64,000 nt of DNA from Allobosea lupini (lineage in GTDB: Bacteria; Pseudomonadota; Alphaproteobacteria; Rhizobiales; Beijerinckiaceae). The notes below the pieces were generated by a model. It was not told the origin of the DNA, did no database searches, and was given only the letters and a program-made list of their open reading frames with translations. Shown one piece after another: positions 8,119 to 17,258 of this stretch; position 1 is the stretch's first letter, and the number at the start of each line of letters is the position of its first letter. The stretch spans positions 62,001 through 126,000 of the forward strand of contig NZ_FOAN01000002.1 in assembly GCF_900109525.1 (NCBI RefSeq), given 5' to 3'. A program made the translations under genes and the position numbers.

Positions 8119-9065
8119 GTCGCCGACCAGCCATAGCGGACGAGGTGGAAGAAGATCGGTGCGGAGAACACCACCGAATCGAGCCGGTCGAGGAAGCCGC
8201 CATGGCCGGCGATCAGATGGCCCCAGTCCTTGATGCCGCGATCGCGCTTGATCGCCGACATCACGAGCCCGCCGAAGAAGCCCATTAGCACGATGACCAG
8301 TGCCAGAAACGCTGCCTGCAGCGGCGTGAACGGTGTCATCCAGGACAGGGCCGCCCCGACCACCGTCGCGCTGAGCGCGCCACCGACGAAGCCCTCGACG
8401 GTCTTGGACGGCGACAACCTGGGCGCGATCTTGGTGCGGCCGAGCAGCTTGCCCCAGACATACTGGAGCACATCGCTCATCTGCACGACGATGACGAGGA
8501 AGGCGATCAACAGGACGTTGCGCCCCTGATATCCGGGGATGTCGAGGCTGAGCAGCGCCGGCACATGCGAGATGCAGAAGACGCAGATCATCAGCGCCCA
8601 TTGCACCTCGGCGATACGCACGAGGAAATGCTCGGTGTCGCCGCGCAGCGAGGCGATGATCGGCATCAACAGGAAAGCGTAGACCGGGATGAAGATCGAG
8701 TAGAGGCCGTACCAGTCGATCCAGATCAGATAATACTGCACCGGCAGCACGACGAAGAAGCCGGCCGCCAGCGCCCAATGATCGGCGCGGCGCGTGTCGG
8801 TCAGTGTGATGAATTCGCGTAGCGCCGCAAACGAGCAGAAACCGAAGAGCAGCGTCACGCCAGCCTTACCGCCGATCAGCGCCAACCCCATCAGCACGAT
8901 CATGATCCACCAGGCGCGGATGCGATCGTTCAGGTCCTCGACCACGGCATTCGAGCCGTCCGGCGACAGCCGGCGCTGCAGCAGGTAGCCGATCGTGGAG
9001 GCCACGATCAGGACGCCGAGCAGACCGGCCAGCACGGCAACGAGATCGGGATGCGGCATCGTCAT
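8115..9065 (-). CDS. Phosphatidate cytidylyltransferase, CdsA family
   Basis: Makes CDP-diacylglycerol from phosphatidic acid and CTP in the inner membrane. The protein has 316 residues with about eight helices. The CdsA signature is clear near the C terminus: SPSKTVEGFVGG, then KRDRGIKDWGHLIAGHGGFLDRLDS in two adjoining pieces, with the Lys-Asp, His-Gly-Gly and Asp-Arg-x-Asp residues all present. It overlaps plsC by 4 bases (ATGA) upstream and the small membrane protein downstream. Because it lies in a dedicated lipid operon it may be an accessory copy beside a housekeeping cdsA elsewhere, similar in concept to E. coli ynbB. Confidence 0.93.
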   Translation of the reverse strand: MTMPHPDLVAVLAGLLGVLIVASTIGYLLQRRLSPDGSNAVVEDLNDRIRAWWIMIVLMGLALIGGKAGVTLLFGFCSFAALREFITLTDTRRADHWALAAGFFVVLPVQYYLIWIDWYGLYSIFIPVYAFLLMPIIASLRGDTEHFLVRIAEVQWALMICVFCISHVPALLSLDIPGYQGRNVLLIAFLVIVVQMSDVLQYVWGKLLGRTKIAPRLSPSKTVEGFVGGALSATVVGAALSWMTPFTPLQAAFLALVIVLMGFFGGLVMSAIKRDRGIKDWGHLIAGHGGFLDRLDSVVFSAPIFFHLVRYGWSAT

Positions 9066-9700
9066 GGCGCGCTGGCCTTCGGTGACAAGGCGAGCAGCGC
9101 TTTCTCAGCCCTCGCCAGGAAATTCTGCTTGGTCTCGGCCTCGGCAAGAGTTAGCGCCGCGCCGAAGGTGACCGTGCAGACCAGCGGCACCGGCACGAAC
9201 TCGCCCTTCGGCATGACGCGGTTGAGATTGTCGATCCAGACCGGCACGAGCGCCACGTTCGGGCGCGCCTGCGCCAGATGGAACAGCCCGCTCTTGAACG
9301 GCAGCAGCGGCGCATCGGTGGTGTTGCGCGTGCCTTCCGGGAAGACGATGAGAGAGGAGCCGGCATCGAGCGCGTCGCTCATCTGGACGATCGGGTCTGC
9401 CGTTCGCGTCGCTGGATCGCGGTCGATCAGGACGGCGTTGAAGACATCGCGGCCGATGAAGCGCCGCAGGCCGCTCTTCAGCCAGTAGTCGCTGCCGGCG
9501 ACCGGCCGGGTCGAAAAGCGCATGCGGCGTGGCAACACCGTCCAGATCAGGACGAAGTCGCCATGGCTGGCATGGTTGGCGAAGTAGATGCGCTGCTCAT
9601 CGGTCGGCGCGACACCGTCCCAGCGCCCGCGCACCGCCGTGATGAAGCGGGCGAAGAACAGGATGAGCGCGCCACCTAGGCCAGCTCCGATGTCGCGCAT
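9062..9700 (-). CDS. Lysophospholipid (1-acylglycerol-3-phosphate) acyltransferase, PlsC-like
   Basis: Membrane acyltransferase of 212 residues that should add the second acyl chain to a lysophosphatidic-acid-like acceptor. The catalytic HX4D box is NHASHGD and the acceptor-binding box is FPEGTRN; one hydrophobic segment near the N terminus anchors it. First gene of the operon plsC-cdsA-membrane protein-CDP-alcohol phosphatidyltransferase, which together could take a lysolipid to a finished phospholipid. The start at 9700 is preceded by GGGTGGGGA, which is close to the ATG; upstream in-frame codons look non-coding. Confidence 0.9.
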   Translation of the reverse strand: MRDIGAGLGGALILFFARFITAVRGRWDGVAPTDEQRIYFANHASHGDFVLIWTVLPRRMRFSTRPVAGSDYWLKSGLRRFIGRDVFNAVLIDRDPATRTADPIVQMSDALDAGSSLIVFPEGTRNTTDAPLLPFKSGLFHLAQARPNVALVPVWIDNLNRVMPKGEFVPVPLVCTVTFGAALTLAEAETKQNFLARAEKALLALSPKASAP

Positions 9701-9852
9701 TCCCCACCCGTTTGCCAGCCTGACGATGACGTAGCGTTCATCGCGAACGCTGTCGACATTGCAGGGGTCTGGGGCACATTCGAAAGCCGCCGCTGCCAGG
9801 CCCGCCGCCGCTGCTCGCGCCCGACGCAACCCTCCCCCTGCTTTCGTCGCCT

Positions 9853-9890
9853 CTTGCCGGCGGCGTCTTGTGTACTAGTATACCGGCAAG
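9853..9890. promoter_or_regulatory. Nested dyad, candidate operator for the 9926 operon
   Basis: Outer perfect inverted repeat CTTGCCGG (9853-9860) / CCGGCAAG (9883-9890) surrounds a 14-bp near-perfect palindrome GTGTACTAGTATAC (9870-9883, symmetric as GTRTACTAGTAYAC). It lies 36 bases before the start of the solute-binding protein. The TAC-TAG-TA core with GT/AC flanks resembles GntR-family operators, but no regulator gene is adjacent. Confidence 0.5.
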
Positions 9891-9925
9891 GTCGCAGCAA
9901 AGCAGGCCAGCACAGGGAGGTAGCA

Positions 9926-11107
9926 ATGACCCATCCGACACGGCGCGGCGTGATCGCCGGCGCTTCCAGCCTCGCGGCGCTCTCCGCCGGCGGAGCCTTT
10001 GCCCAGAGCGCGCCTACAAACCCGGTGATGCTCAACATCATCGACGTCGCCGGCAATCTGCAGCTTACCCAAGCTTCGATCGAGAAGTTCGCCAGGGACA
10101 ATCCGAAGCTGATCTCGCGCCTGAATTTCTCGCGGGCGCCCTCGCCGGAGCTGCCGGCCAAGCTCAAGGCGCAGCAGGACGCCAACCGCGTCGACATCGA
10201 CATGGTGCTGACCGGACCTGGCGCGATGTCGGACGGGATCCAGCAGGGACTGTGGGTCGACGTCTGGAAGTCGCACACCGCGAGCCTGCCCAAGGCCGAG
10301 GACATCTATCACGAGCAGGCGCTGATGATGCAGCGCAATTTCGGCCAGAACGAAGGCGTCGCCGTCGTTTATTCGCCGTCCGGCCCGCTGTTCGAATACA
10401 TGGCCGACAAGGTCAAGACGGTGCCGAAGACGGCCGAGGAGTTCCTCGCCTATGTGAAGCAGAACCCCAACCGCTTCACCTATGCCCGCCCGCTCAACTC
10501 CGGCCCCGGCTGGACCTTCCTGCAGGGCATGCCCTACATCCTCGGCGACAGCGATCCGACCGACCCGATGAACGGCTGGGCCAAGACCTGGACCTATCTC
10601 AAGGAACTCGGGACCGCGATCGACTATTATCCGACCGGCACCGCCGCGACGATGAAGGAGCTCGGCGACGGGACGCGCGACTGCATCGTCTCGACGCTGG
10701 GCTGGGACATCAACCCGCGCGCGCTCGGCATCGTGCCGAAGGAAGCCAAGGTCTTCACCATCGCCAACACGCACTGGATTCCCGACACCCAGTTCATGTG
10801 TATCCCGAAGGGCGTGGCGGCGGAGAAGATCCCGGTCATCCTGGCGCTGATGTCGCATCTGCTGAAGCCGGAGTCGCAGGCTGCGACCTATGACAAGGGC
10901 TATTTCTATCCCGGCCCGGCGATCAAGGGCGTGACCCTGGCGATGGCGCCGAAGGAGAGCCAGGACGTGCTGAAGGAGTTCGGCCGGCCCGAATATGACG
11001 GGCTGATCTCAAGCCTGCCGACCCGCCCGCCACTGACGCCCGCGCGCTTGGTCGCCGCCTTCCGGCGCTGGGACCAGGAAATCGGCGTCGGCCACGCGCC
11101 CAAATAG
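9926..11107 (+). CDS. Tat-exported extracellular solute-binding protein (ABC, family 1-like)
   Basis: Periplasmic binding protein of 393 residues. The N terminus has a twin-arginine signal (TRRGVIAG... then AGGAFAQ for cleavage near residue 27). The body resembles ABC solute-binding proteins: WVDVWKSHTASL, YSPSGPLFEYM and DPMNGWAKTWTYLKEL are typical of sugar- or polyamine-type binders. The start at 9926 has GGGAGG 7 bases upstream. No permease or ATPase gene is near, which is unusual; it is followed 14 bases later by two Gfo/Idh/MocA oxidoreductases, so the ligand may be a sugar or polyol derivative processed by them. This ligand guess is inference. Confidence 0.8.
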   Translation: MTHPTRRGVIAGASSLAALSAGGAFAQSAPTNPVMLNIIDVAGNLQLTQASIEKFARDNPKLISRLNFSRAPSPELPAKLKAQQDANRVDIDMVLTGPGAMSDGIQQGLWVDVWKSHTASLPKAEDIYHEQALMMQRNFGQNEGVAVVYSPSGPLFEYMADKVKTVPKTAEEFLAYVKQNPNRFTYARPLNSGPGWTFLQGMPYILGDSDPTDPMNGWAKTWTYLKELGTAIDYYPTGTAATMKELGDGTRDCIVSTLGWDINPRALGIVPKEAKVFTIANTHWIPDTQFMCIPKGVAAEKIPVILALMSHLLKPESQAATYDKGYFYPGPAIKGVTLAMAPKESQDVLKEFGRPEYDGLISSLPTRPPLTPARLVAAFRRWDQEIGVGHAPK

Positions 11108-11121
11108 GATGCGCGAGTAAG

Positions 11122-12144
11122 ATGCGCTTTGCTGCCATCGGCCTCGACCACCGCCATATCTACCATATGGTCGGCGGCCTTCTGGAAGCCGGCGCGGACT
11201 GCGCCGGCTTCGATCCTGCGACCAGCGATCCGCGCGTGCTCGCCGGCTTCCACGAGCGCTTTCCGCAACTGCGGGAGGCGCAGGCCGAGGCATTGCTCGA
11301 CGACGCTACGATCGACCTTATCGTCTGTGCCGGCATCCCCTCGGAGCGGGCCGGCCTCGCCGTCAGGGCGATGCAGGCCGGCAAGGACGTGATGGTCGAC
11401 AAGCCGGGCGTCACGACCTTCGAGCAACTCGCCGAGGTCGAGCGCGTCGTCGCGGAAACGGGGCGGATCTTCTCGGTCTGCTTCTCGGAGCGCTTCATCG
11501 TCCCGGCCACCATCGTCGCCGGCAAGCTGATCGCGGATGGCGCGATCGGGCGGGTTGTGCAGACCGTCGGCCTCGGCCCGCACCGGCTGAACCGGTCGAT
11601 CCGGCCGGACTGGTTCTTCGACAAGCGGTCCTTCGGCGGCATCCTCACCGACATCGCCTCGCACCAGATCGACCAGTTCCTGCATTTCACCGGCTCGCCC
11701 GATGCCGAGATCGCGGCCTCCGGCACCGGCCATTTCGGCCTGGCCGACCTGCCCGATTTCGAGGATTTCGGCGAGATTCTGCTGCGCAGCGACCGGGCGA
11801 ACGGCTTTATCCGCGTCGACTGGTTCACCGCTGACGGCCTGCCGACCTGGGGCGACGGGCGGCTCACCATCCTCGGCACCGAAGGGACGATCGAGCTGCG
11901 CAAATATGTCGACATTGCCGGCCGGCCCGGGACCGACCATGTCTTCCTGGTCGACAAGGCCGGCACGCACCATATCGACGCGTCGCGCGAACCATTGACC
12001 TATTTCCGCAACCTGATCGCCGACATCGCGGACCGCAGCGAGACGGCGGCGACACAGCGGCACATGTTCACGGTCTGCCGGCTCGCCTTGCATGCGCAGG
12101 ACCGTGCCGTGCGCCTGCCCGTCAGAGGAACCGAGGCAAAGTGA
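11122..12144 (+). CDS. Gfo/Idh/MocA family oxidoreductase
   Basis: NAD(P)-dependent dehydrogenase of a family acting on sugars, inositols and related polyols; 340 residues. The N-terminal Rossmann fold starts MRFAAIGLDHRHIYHMVGG. The cofactor/substrate motif is VMVDKPG, with Asp in place of the usual Glu of EKP. The catalytic Asp-x-x-x-His region is GGILTDIASHQIDQF. Second gene of the operon beginning at 9926, and its stop overlaps the next oxidoreductase by 4 bases. The substrate is unknown. Confidence 0.88.
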   Translation: MRFAAIGLDHRHIYHMVGGLLEAGADCAGFDPATSDPRVLAGFHERFPQLREAQAEALLDDATIDLIVCAGIPSERAGLAVRAMQAGKDVMVDKPGVTTFEQLAEVERVVAETGRIFSVCFSERFIVPATIVAGKLIADGAIGRVVQTVGLGPHRLNRSIRPDWFFDKRSFGGILTDIASHQIDQFLHFTGSPDAEIAASGTGHFGLADLPDFEDFGEILLRSDRANGFIRVDWFTADGLPTWGDGRLTILGTEGTIELRKYVDIAGRPGTDHVFLVDKAGTHHIDASREPLTYFRNLIADIADRSETAATQRHMFTVCRLALHAQDRAVRLPVRGTEAK

Positions 12145-13145
12145 CACGCAAGCTCGGCATCGCCGTCATCGGGCTGGGCCCGGCCGCCCTGCCCCATTCG
12201 CGCAGCCTGATCGATCTGGCTGGCAGGGTCGATGTCCGCTACGTCGCCAGCCGCTCGCAGGAGCGGCTCGACGCCTATCGCGCCCAATTCCCCTTCCCCG
12301 GCACCACCGACATCGACGCGGTCCTGGCTGACGAGGCCGTCGAGGCGGTGATCGTGCTGACGCCGCCGGCGAGCCATCGCGATGTGGGGACGCGCTGCCT
12401 GGCGGCCGGCAAGCATGTGCTGGTCGAGAAACCTCTGGAACTCACCGTCGCACGGGGCGAGGAGCTAGTCGCCGCGGCGCGCCGAGCCGGCAAGGCCTTC
12501 GGCGTCGTGCTGCAGCACCGTTTCCGGCCGGCGAGCCTCAGGCTCAAGGCGGCGCTGGACGGCGGCGAGCTCGGCACGGTGGAGGCCGGCCTGCTGCAGG
12601 TGCCGTGGTGGCGGCCGCAAAGCTACTACGACGAGCCCGGCCGCGGCACGATGGCCCGCGATGGCGGCGGCGTGCTGCTGACGCAGGCGATCCACTCCTT
12701 CGACCTGTTCCGCTCGCTGGTCGGGGTGTCCAAGGTCGTCGCCGCGCAGGTGCGTACCACCTCGCTGCACCGGATGGAGACCGAGGACTATGTCGGAGCG
12801 CTCTTGGAGACAGGCAGCGGCGCACCGGCGACACTGGTGACCACCACTGCCGCCCATCCGGGCCATCCCGAGCGCATCGAGATCATCGGCAGCAAGGGCC
12901 ATGCAGCGCTGGTCGGCGGGCGTTTGCAGCTCTCCTTCCTCGACGGCCGCTCGGAGGTGGTCGAAGCCGAGGGCAATACCGGCAGCGGCGCCAACATCAT
13001 GGACTTCCCGCACGACGCCCATCGCGCCGTGATCGCCGACTTCCTCGACGCGATCGAGGCCGGGCGCGATCCTGTCGTGACCGGAGAGGAAGCCCTGACC
13101 TCGCAGCGCTGGATCGACGCGATCCTGGCGGCCGGGCGCGGCTGA
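12141..13145 (+). CDS. Gfo/Idh/MocA family oxidoreductase
   Basis: Second oxidoreductase of the same superfamily, 334 residues, clearly different in sequence from its upstream neighbour. The nucleotide-binding start is LGIAVIGLGPAALPHSRSL; the EKP motif is canonical (VLVEKPLEL), and the catalytic region is GGVLLTQAIHSFDLF. The GTG start at 12141 gives a GTGA overlap with the upstream stop, indicating translational coupling. Paired oxidoreductases next to a binding protein often carry out successive oxidation or epimerisation steps on an imported sugar; that is the working inference here. Confidence 0.88.
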   Translation: MTRKLGIAVIGLGPAALPHSRSLIDLAGRVDVRYVASRSQERLDAYRAQFPFPGTTDIDAVLADEAVEAVIVLTPPASHRDVGTRCLAAGKHVLVEKPLELTVARGEELVAAARRAGKAFGVVLQHRFRPASLRLKAALDGGELGTVEAGLLQVPWWRPQSYYDEPGRGTMARDGGGVLLTQAIHSFDLFRSLVGVSKVVAAQVRTTSLHRMETEDYVGALLETGSGAPATLVTTTAAHPGHPERIEIIGSKGHAALVGGRLQLSFLDGRSEVVEAEGNTGSGANIMDFPHDAHRAVIADFLDAIEAGRDPVVTGEEALTSQRWIDAILAAGRG

Positions 13146-14906
13146 TCACGCCATCCGATAGGCCATGCGCACGCCGCCCCAATGGCGGCCGGCGACGCGC
13201 ACCGGCGCGTCGACCTCGCGCATCAACTGGATGCCGGCACCGCCCATGTCGCGCTGGTAGGACTGGATGATGAAGGGCCGTGCTGAGCGCGCCGCGGTGA
13301 TGCCGGCGCGATCGTCGAAGATGCGGCGGTCGCGGCTGTAGGCCGGATCCCAATCCGGGTCGCCGGGCCGCTGCGGCCGCGAATATTCGGGATGATGCAC
13401 CGGGATATAGCCGTTGCGGTCGATCGGCAGGGTGAACACGAGGCGCGGATCGCTCGCCTTGGCCTGCTCCATCAACGGCGGCAGGATCGCCTGCAGCACT
13501 GGCAGCGCCCGGTTGACGAACTGGCGCGGATTGGAGTCCGGAACAGGCAGATAGTCGGTATCGAACAAATCCTCCTCGCTGAGGCGGCCGGTGCGCAGCG
13601 CCGATTCGAGCAGAGCGGCGACCCGATGCGCGAATTCCTGCGCCTGCTCGATCAGCGGGCGATAGCCTTCCTCGATCTCGGCGAGGCGTCGATGCAGCGC
13701 CGCGTGAGCAGCCTCGTCACCAAGCTCGAAGGCGACGTGGAGGCCGAGATCGCTGCGTGCCATCACCCGGCAGGGCAAGGGCGGCACGTTCTCGATCGCG
13801 ATCGTGCCGCGCATCCGAGGCCTCAGTTCGGAATCGGCAACCGACAGCAGGGCGCCGCCGAAGCCCAGATCGATCGTCTGCCCGGCGACGATGCGCCCGC
13901 CGAATTCGAGCCTGACCGGGCATTCGGCCGGGAAACGGTCGTGCTGGCGCCGGTCGGCGAAGACGGTGTGACGCAGCGTCGGTACGAAGCGCTCCAGCAA
14001 CCCCTCCGCCTGGCGCGCGCCTTCGGCGAGCGCCCGCCTGGCATCGATGTTCTCCTGCGCGGCCGCGAGGGCAACGCGGTCGACCTCGCCGACGCGGTCG
14101 CGCACCGTCTCGATGAAGCGGGCGGTCGCCTCGGCGCTGCGCGACAATTCCGCCGCCGCGGCCGCCTGCTCGTGCGAGGCCTCGCCGACGGTCGCCATGA
14201 CCGGATTGACCTCGCCGACGAGACGGAAGGCGTCGGTGACCACGGCGGCCGAGCCCTGCGCCGTCTGGTTCAGCCGATCGACCTGGTTGCGGATATGGTC
14301 GACCGCCTCGCGCACGCCGAGCGAGAGCGACTTCACCTCCTGCGCGACGACGCCGAAGCCCTTGCCGGCCTCGCCGGCGCGGGCCGCCTCGATGGTGGCG
14401 TTGAGGGCGAGCAGATTGGTCTGGCGGGCGATTTCGGCGATGGCGTCGACGATCGAACGAATCTCGCCGGTCGCCGCCGCGAGCCCGTTGATCATCGCCG
14501 TCGCCTCCGCGGCACGTTCGGCGGCGTTGTCGAGCATGTCGCGGGCGCCGGACATGGCCGCTCCGACGCGCTCGGCCGCCTCCGACACCTGCAGCGTCGC
14601 CGTCGCCAATGCCGCGGAGTTGTCGCTCGCCTGCAAAGCCGCCTCGCGGAGTTCCGCCATGCCGCCGCGGATCTCGCGGGAACGGATCTCCGAACGCTCG
14701 GAACAGTTCTCAGCCTGGTCGAGCCCATCGTTCAGACGACGCATCGCCGCAACGACGTCGCTCTCAAGCTCGTTGATCGCCTCGCTGATCGAGGTTTCGG
14801 CGGGAACGGCAGGCTGCTGCGGTGTCTCGGCCGCGGCCTGCAACGCAGCCGGCGCGGCAGCGGGGCCGGCACGGCCCAACAGGCGCCAGACGGAACGAGC
14901 AAGCAT
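13146..14906 (-). CDS. Soluble methyl-accepting chemotaxis protein with PilZ-like and C-terminal sensor-like domains
   Basis: Cytoplasmic chemoreceptor of about 586 residues without membrane helices. Domain order is unusual: a short N-terminal helical part, the MCP signalling domain (hairpin tip around [20 protein letters not shown]), a PilZ-like segment ([10 protein letters not shown] with the RxxxR arginines, then DLGFGG where the family has DxSxxG), and a C-terminal region with [34 protein letters not shown] and [18 protein letters not shown] that occurs at the C terminus of other soluble receptors and looks like a small ligand-sensing domain. The start at 14906 (MLARSV) has GGGA 7 bases upstream; ATGs at 14912 and 14942 are possible. 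Confidence 0.85.
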   Translation of the reverse strand: MLARSVWRLLGRAGPAAAPAALQAAAETPQQPAVPAETSISEAINELESDVVAAMRRLNDGLDQAENCSERSEIRSREIRGGMAELREAALQASDNSAALATATLQVSEAAERVGAAMSGARDMLDNAAERAAEATAMINGLAAATGEIRSIVDAIAEIARQTNLLALNATIEAARAGEAGKGFGVVAQEVKSLSLGVREAVDHIRNQVDRLNQTAQGSAAVVTDAFRLVGEVNPVMATVGEASHEQAAAAAELSRSAEATARFIETVRDRVGEVDRVALAAAQENIDARRALAEGARQAEGLLERFVPTLRHTVFADRRQHDRFPAECPVRLEFGGRIVAGQTIDLGFGGALLSVADSELRPRMRGTIAIENVPPLPCRVMARSDLGLHVAFELGDEAAHAALHRRLAEIEEGYRPLIEQAQEFAHRVAALLESALRTGRLSEEDLFDTDYLPVPDSNPRQFVNRALPVLQAILPPLMEQAKASDPRLVFTLPIDRNGYIPVHHPEYSRPQRPGDPDWDPAYSRDRRIFDDRAGITAARSARPFIIQSYQRDMGGAGIQLMREVDAPVRVAGRHWGGVRMAYRMA

Positions 14907-15135
14907 AGGCATTCCCGAGGGCGAGACAGGAAACCCGAGCATCCGGCAACAGGGTTAACAAACCCCTGCGACAACCGGCGCGTGGCGCGCTTGCCCGACA
15001 CTTTCCAGCTGCAACCGCCCTGCCCCCGGCGCAGATGCGCTCATCTGCCGGGCAGGATGGACCGCCATCGCCCGCCCGCCTAGATTGCAGGCAGTTTTCA
15101 ACCGGCGACACAGCCGGGCTCTCCAGGGATGTTCG

Positions 15136-16275
15136 ATGAGTTCATCGCATTACGACGTGATCGTCGCCGGCGTCGGTGCGATGGGCTCTGCCGCCTGCTG
15201 GCACCTGGCCAAGCGCGGGCTCAAGGTGCTCGGCCTCGAGCGCTTCGATCTCGGCCATGCCATGGGCTCCTCGCACGGGCTGACGCGGATCATCCGCCTC
15301 GCCTATTTCGAGGGCTCGCATTATGTGCCGATCGTCAAGCGCGCCCATCAGCTCTGGCAGGAGACCGGCGACGCCGCCGGGCTGAAGCTGCTGCACGTCA
15401 CCGGTTCGCTCGATCTTGCACCCGAAGGCCTCGGCCCGGTCGAATCTTCGCTGCAATCCTGCCTCGACCATGATCTCGAGCACGACATGCTCGGCCGCGA
15501 CGAGATCATGCGCCGCTTCCCCGCCTTCCATGTGCCGGATGGTTATCTCGGCCTCTGGCAGCCGGGCGGCGGCTTCGTCGCCTCGGAAAAGGCGATCTAC
15601 GCCCATGTCGGGCTGGCGCAGTCGAAAGGCGCGGATATCCGCACCGGCGAGCCGATGCTCGACTGGCAGCCGACCGCCGATGGCGGCGTCACCGTCCGCA
15701 CCGAGCGCACGACCTATTCGGCCGGGCGGCTGGTGATCACCTCCGGCGGCTGGATCACGGACGCGGTGCCCCAGCTCTCGCGCTCGATGACGACGGTGCG
15801 CCAGGCGATCGGCTGGTTCACCACGCGGCGCCCGGAGCTTTTCCGCGAAGGCGCCTTTCCCGTCTTCATCCTCAGCGCCGAGGAGGGCACCTTCTACGGC
15901 TTCCCGCTCTACGAACATCCCGGCTTCAAGCTCGGCGGCCCGCATTTCGCGCGCGAGCCGATGGATCCGCGCGAGCCGGACCGGACGCCGAGCCCCAACC
16001 AGGTCAGGCTGATCCGCGAATGCCTGGCGCGCTACCTTCCCGACGCCAATGGCGACCCGCTGACGGTGAAGGGCTGCGTCTACACGGTCTCGCCCGACGA
16101 GGACTTCGTTATCGACGCCGTGCCCGGCGTGCCGCAGGCGGTGTTCGCCTCGGCCTGCTCCGGCCACGGCTTCAAATTCGCCAGCGCGATCGGCGAGATC
16201 CTGGCGGATCTCGCCACCACCGGCCGCTCCGCCTTCGATCTCTCGCCCTTCTCCCTTTCCCGCTTCGACGCCTGA
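15136..16275 (+). CDS. Sarcosine oxidase / N-methyl-L-tryptophan oxidase-like flavoenzyme
   Basis: FAD-dependent amine oxidase of 379 residues that should demethylate an N-methyl amino acid, releasing formaldehyde and hydrogen peroxide. The N-terminal dinucleotide fold is VIVAGVGAMGSAACWHLAKRG. C314 in KGCVYTVSPDEDFVID matches the Cys that carries covalent FAD in monomeric sarcosine oxidase. GSSHGLTRIIRLAYFE is also family-specific. The start at 15136 was chosen over an ATG at 15085 because it begins the Rossmann fold and follows AGGG. The DMT and MFS exporter genes downstream on the same strand may be co-transcribed. Substrate (sarcosine versus another N-methyl amino acid) is undecided. Confidence 0.87.
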   Translation: MSSSHYDVIVAGVGAMGSAACWHLAKRGLKVLGLERFDLGHAMGSSHGLTRIIRLAYFEGSHYVPIVKRAHQLWQETGDAAGLKLLHVTGSLDLAPEGLGPVESSLQSCLDHDLEHDMLGRDEIMRRFPAFHVPDGYLGLWQPGGGFVASEKAIYAHVGLAQSKGADIRTGEPMLDWQPTADGGVTVRTERTTYSAGRLVITSGGWITDAVPQLSRSMTTVRQAIGWFTTRRPELFREGAFPVFILSAEEGTFYGFPLYEHPGFKLGGPHFAREPMDPREPDRTPSPNQVRLIRECLARYLPDANGDPLTVKGCVYTVSPDEDFVIDAVPGVPQAVFASACSGHGFKFASAIGEILADLATTGRSAFDLSPFSLSRFDA

Positions 16276-16355
16276 ACCGTCGATCCGCCGCGACGCCTTG
16301 CCGTTTGGCCGAGATCGGCCGAGCGGACGGTGCGCGAAGCCCGACAGGACCCGCC

Positions 16356-17258
16356 TTGGCCACCGCCGCCCAGAACCGCCGCGGAATCATCGCCATGCTG
16401 GCGGCGATGACGCTCTTCTGCTGCAACGACGCCCTGATGAAGCTCGCGCGCGAGGTCTTCCCGGTCGGCCAGGCGCTGGCGCTGCGCACCATCTTCGCCG
16501 TCGTGGCAAGCTTGGCGCTGGTCGTGTTCATGGACGACTGGCGCAAGCTTCCGCTTGGACTGAGGCCGATGGTGCTGGCGCGGGCCTGCGTCGAGGCGCT
16601 GTGCGCGCTGACGTTCATCTGGGCATTGGGGCTGCTGCCCCTCGCCAACATCACGGCGATCGTGATGGCTTCGCCTTTGCTCATCGTTCTGCTGGCGGTG
16701 CTGCTGCGGATCGAATCCGTCGGCTGGCGCCGGGCCCTGGCGCTGACGGTCGGCTTCATCGGCGTGCTGATCGTGATGCGTCCGAGCGCGGACGGCTTCA
16801 ATGCAGCCGCGCTGGTCGCCCTTACCGGCGCCGGCTTCGTCGCCATCCGCGATCTGACGACCCGCTTCGTCGGCAGCGACGTGCCATCGACCGTCGTTTC
16901 CCTGACCGCGACGGTGACCGTCGGACTGTTGGCATCGGGCATGGGCGCCCTGGAAACCTGGCAATCACCATGGCGAATCGAGCTCGCCTATATCGCAGCC
17001 GCTGCGGTCCTGGTCACAGGGGGCGGCCTCAGCGTCATCACCGCCTTCCGCAACACCGATGTCGGCGTCGTCGCGGGCTATCGCTACTCCGTCGTCCCGA
17101 TCGCGGTACTGATCGGCTGGCTCGTCTGGGGCGAGACCCCGGACGCCATCTCATACGCCGGGATCGCGCTGATCGTCGGCAGCGGCCTCTACACCCTGCA
17201 CCGCCAGCGCACCCGCCCCGATTCGCAGCTGAAACCCGAGGGCGACAAACCGCTATGA
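16356..17258 (+). CDS. DMT-superfamily (EamA) transporter
   Basis: Inner-membrane exporter of 300 residues with ten predicted helices in two EamA repeats, from GIIAMLAAMTLFCCNDALMK to YAGIALIVGSGLYTLHRQR. The start is assigned to TTG 16356 because it restores the full first helix and gives the normal family length; the first ATG at 16395 would leave the helix almost without a leader. The gene overlaps the MFS gene by 4 bases (ATGA). Family members export amino acids, metabolites or drugs; the substrate is unknown. Confidence 0.83.
   Translation: MATAAQNRRGIIAMLAAMTLFCCNDALMKLAREVFPVGQALALRTIFAVVASLALVVFMDDWRKLPLGLRPMVLARACVEALCALTFIWALGLLPLANITAIVMASPLLIVLLAVLLRIESVGWRRALALTVGFIGVLIVMRPSADGFNAAALVALTGAGFVAIRDLTTRFVGSDVPSTVVSLTATVTVGLLASGMGALETWQSPWRIELAYIAAAAVLVTGGGLSVITAFRNTDVGVVAGYRYSVVPIAVLIGWLVWGETPDAISYAGIALIVGSGLYTLHRQRTRPDSQLKPEGDKPL

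Noticed and set aside
13392..15083. 563-codon open frame opposite the chemoreceptor
   Set aside because: It is the antisense of a strongly supported MCP gene; its translation is Arg/Gly/Asp-rich without domains, as expected in GC-rich DNA.
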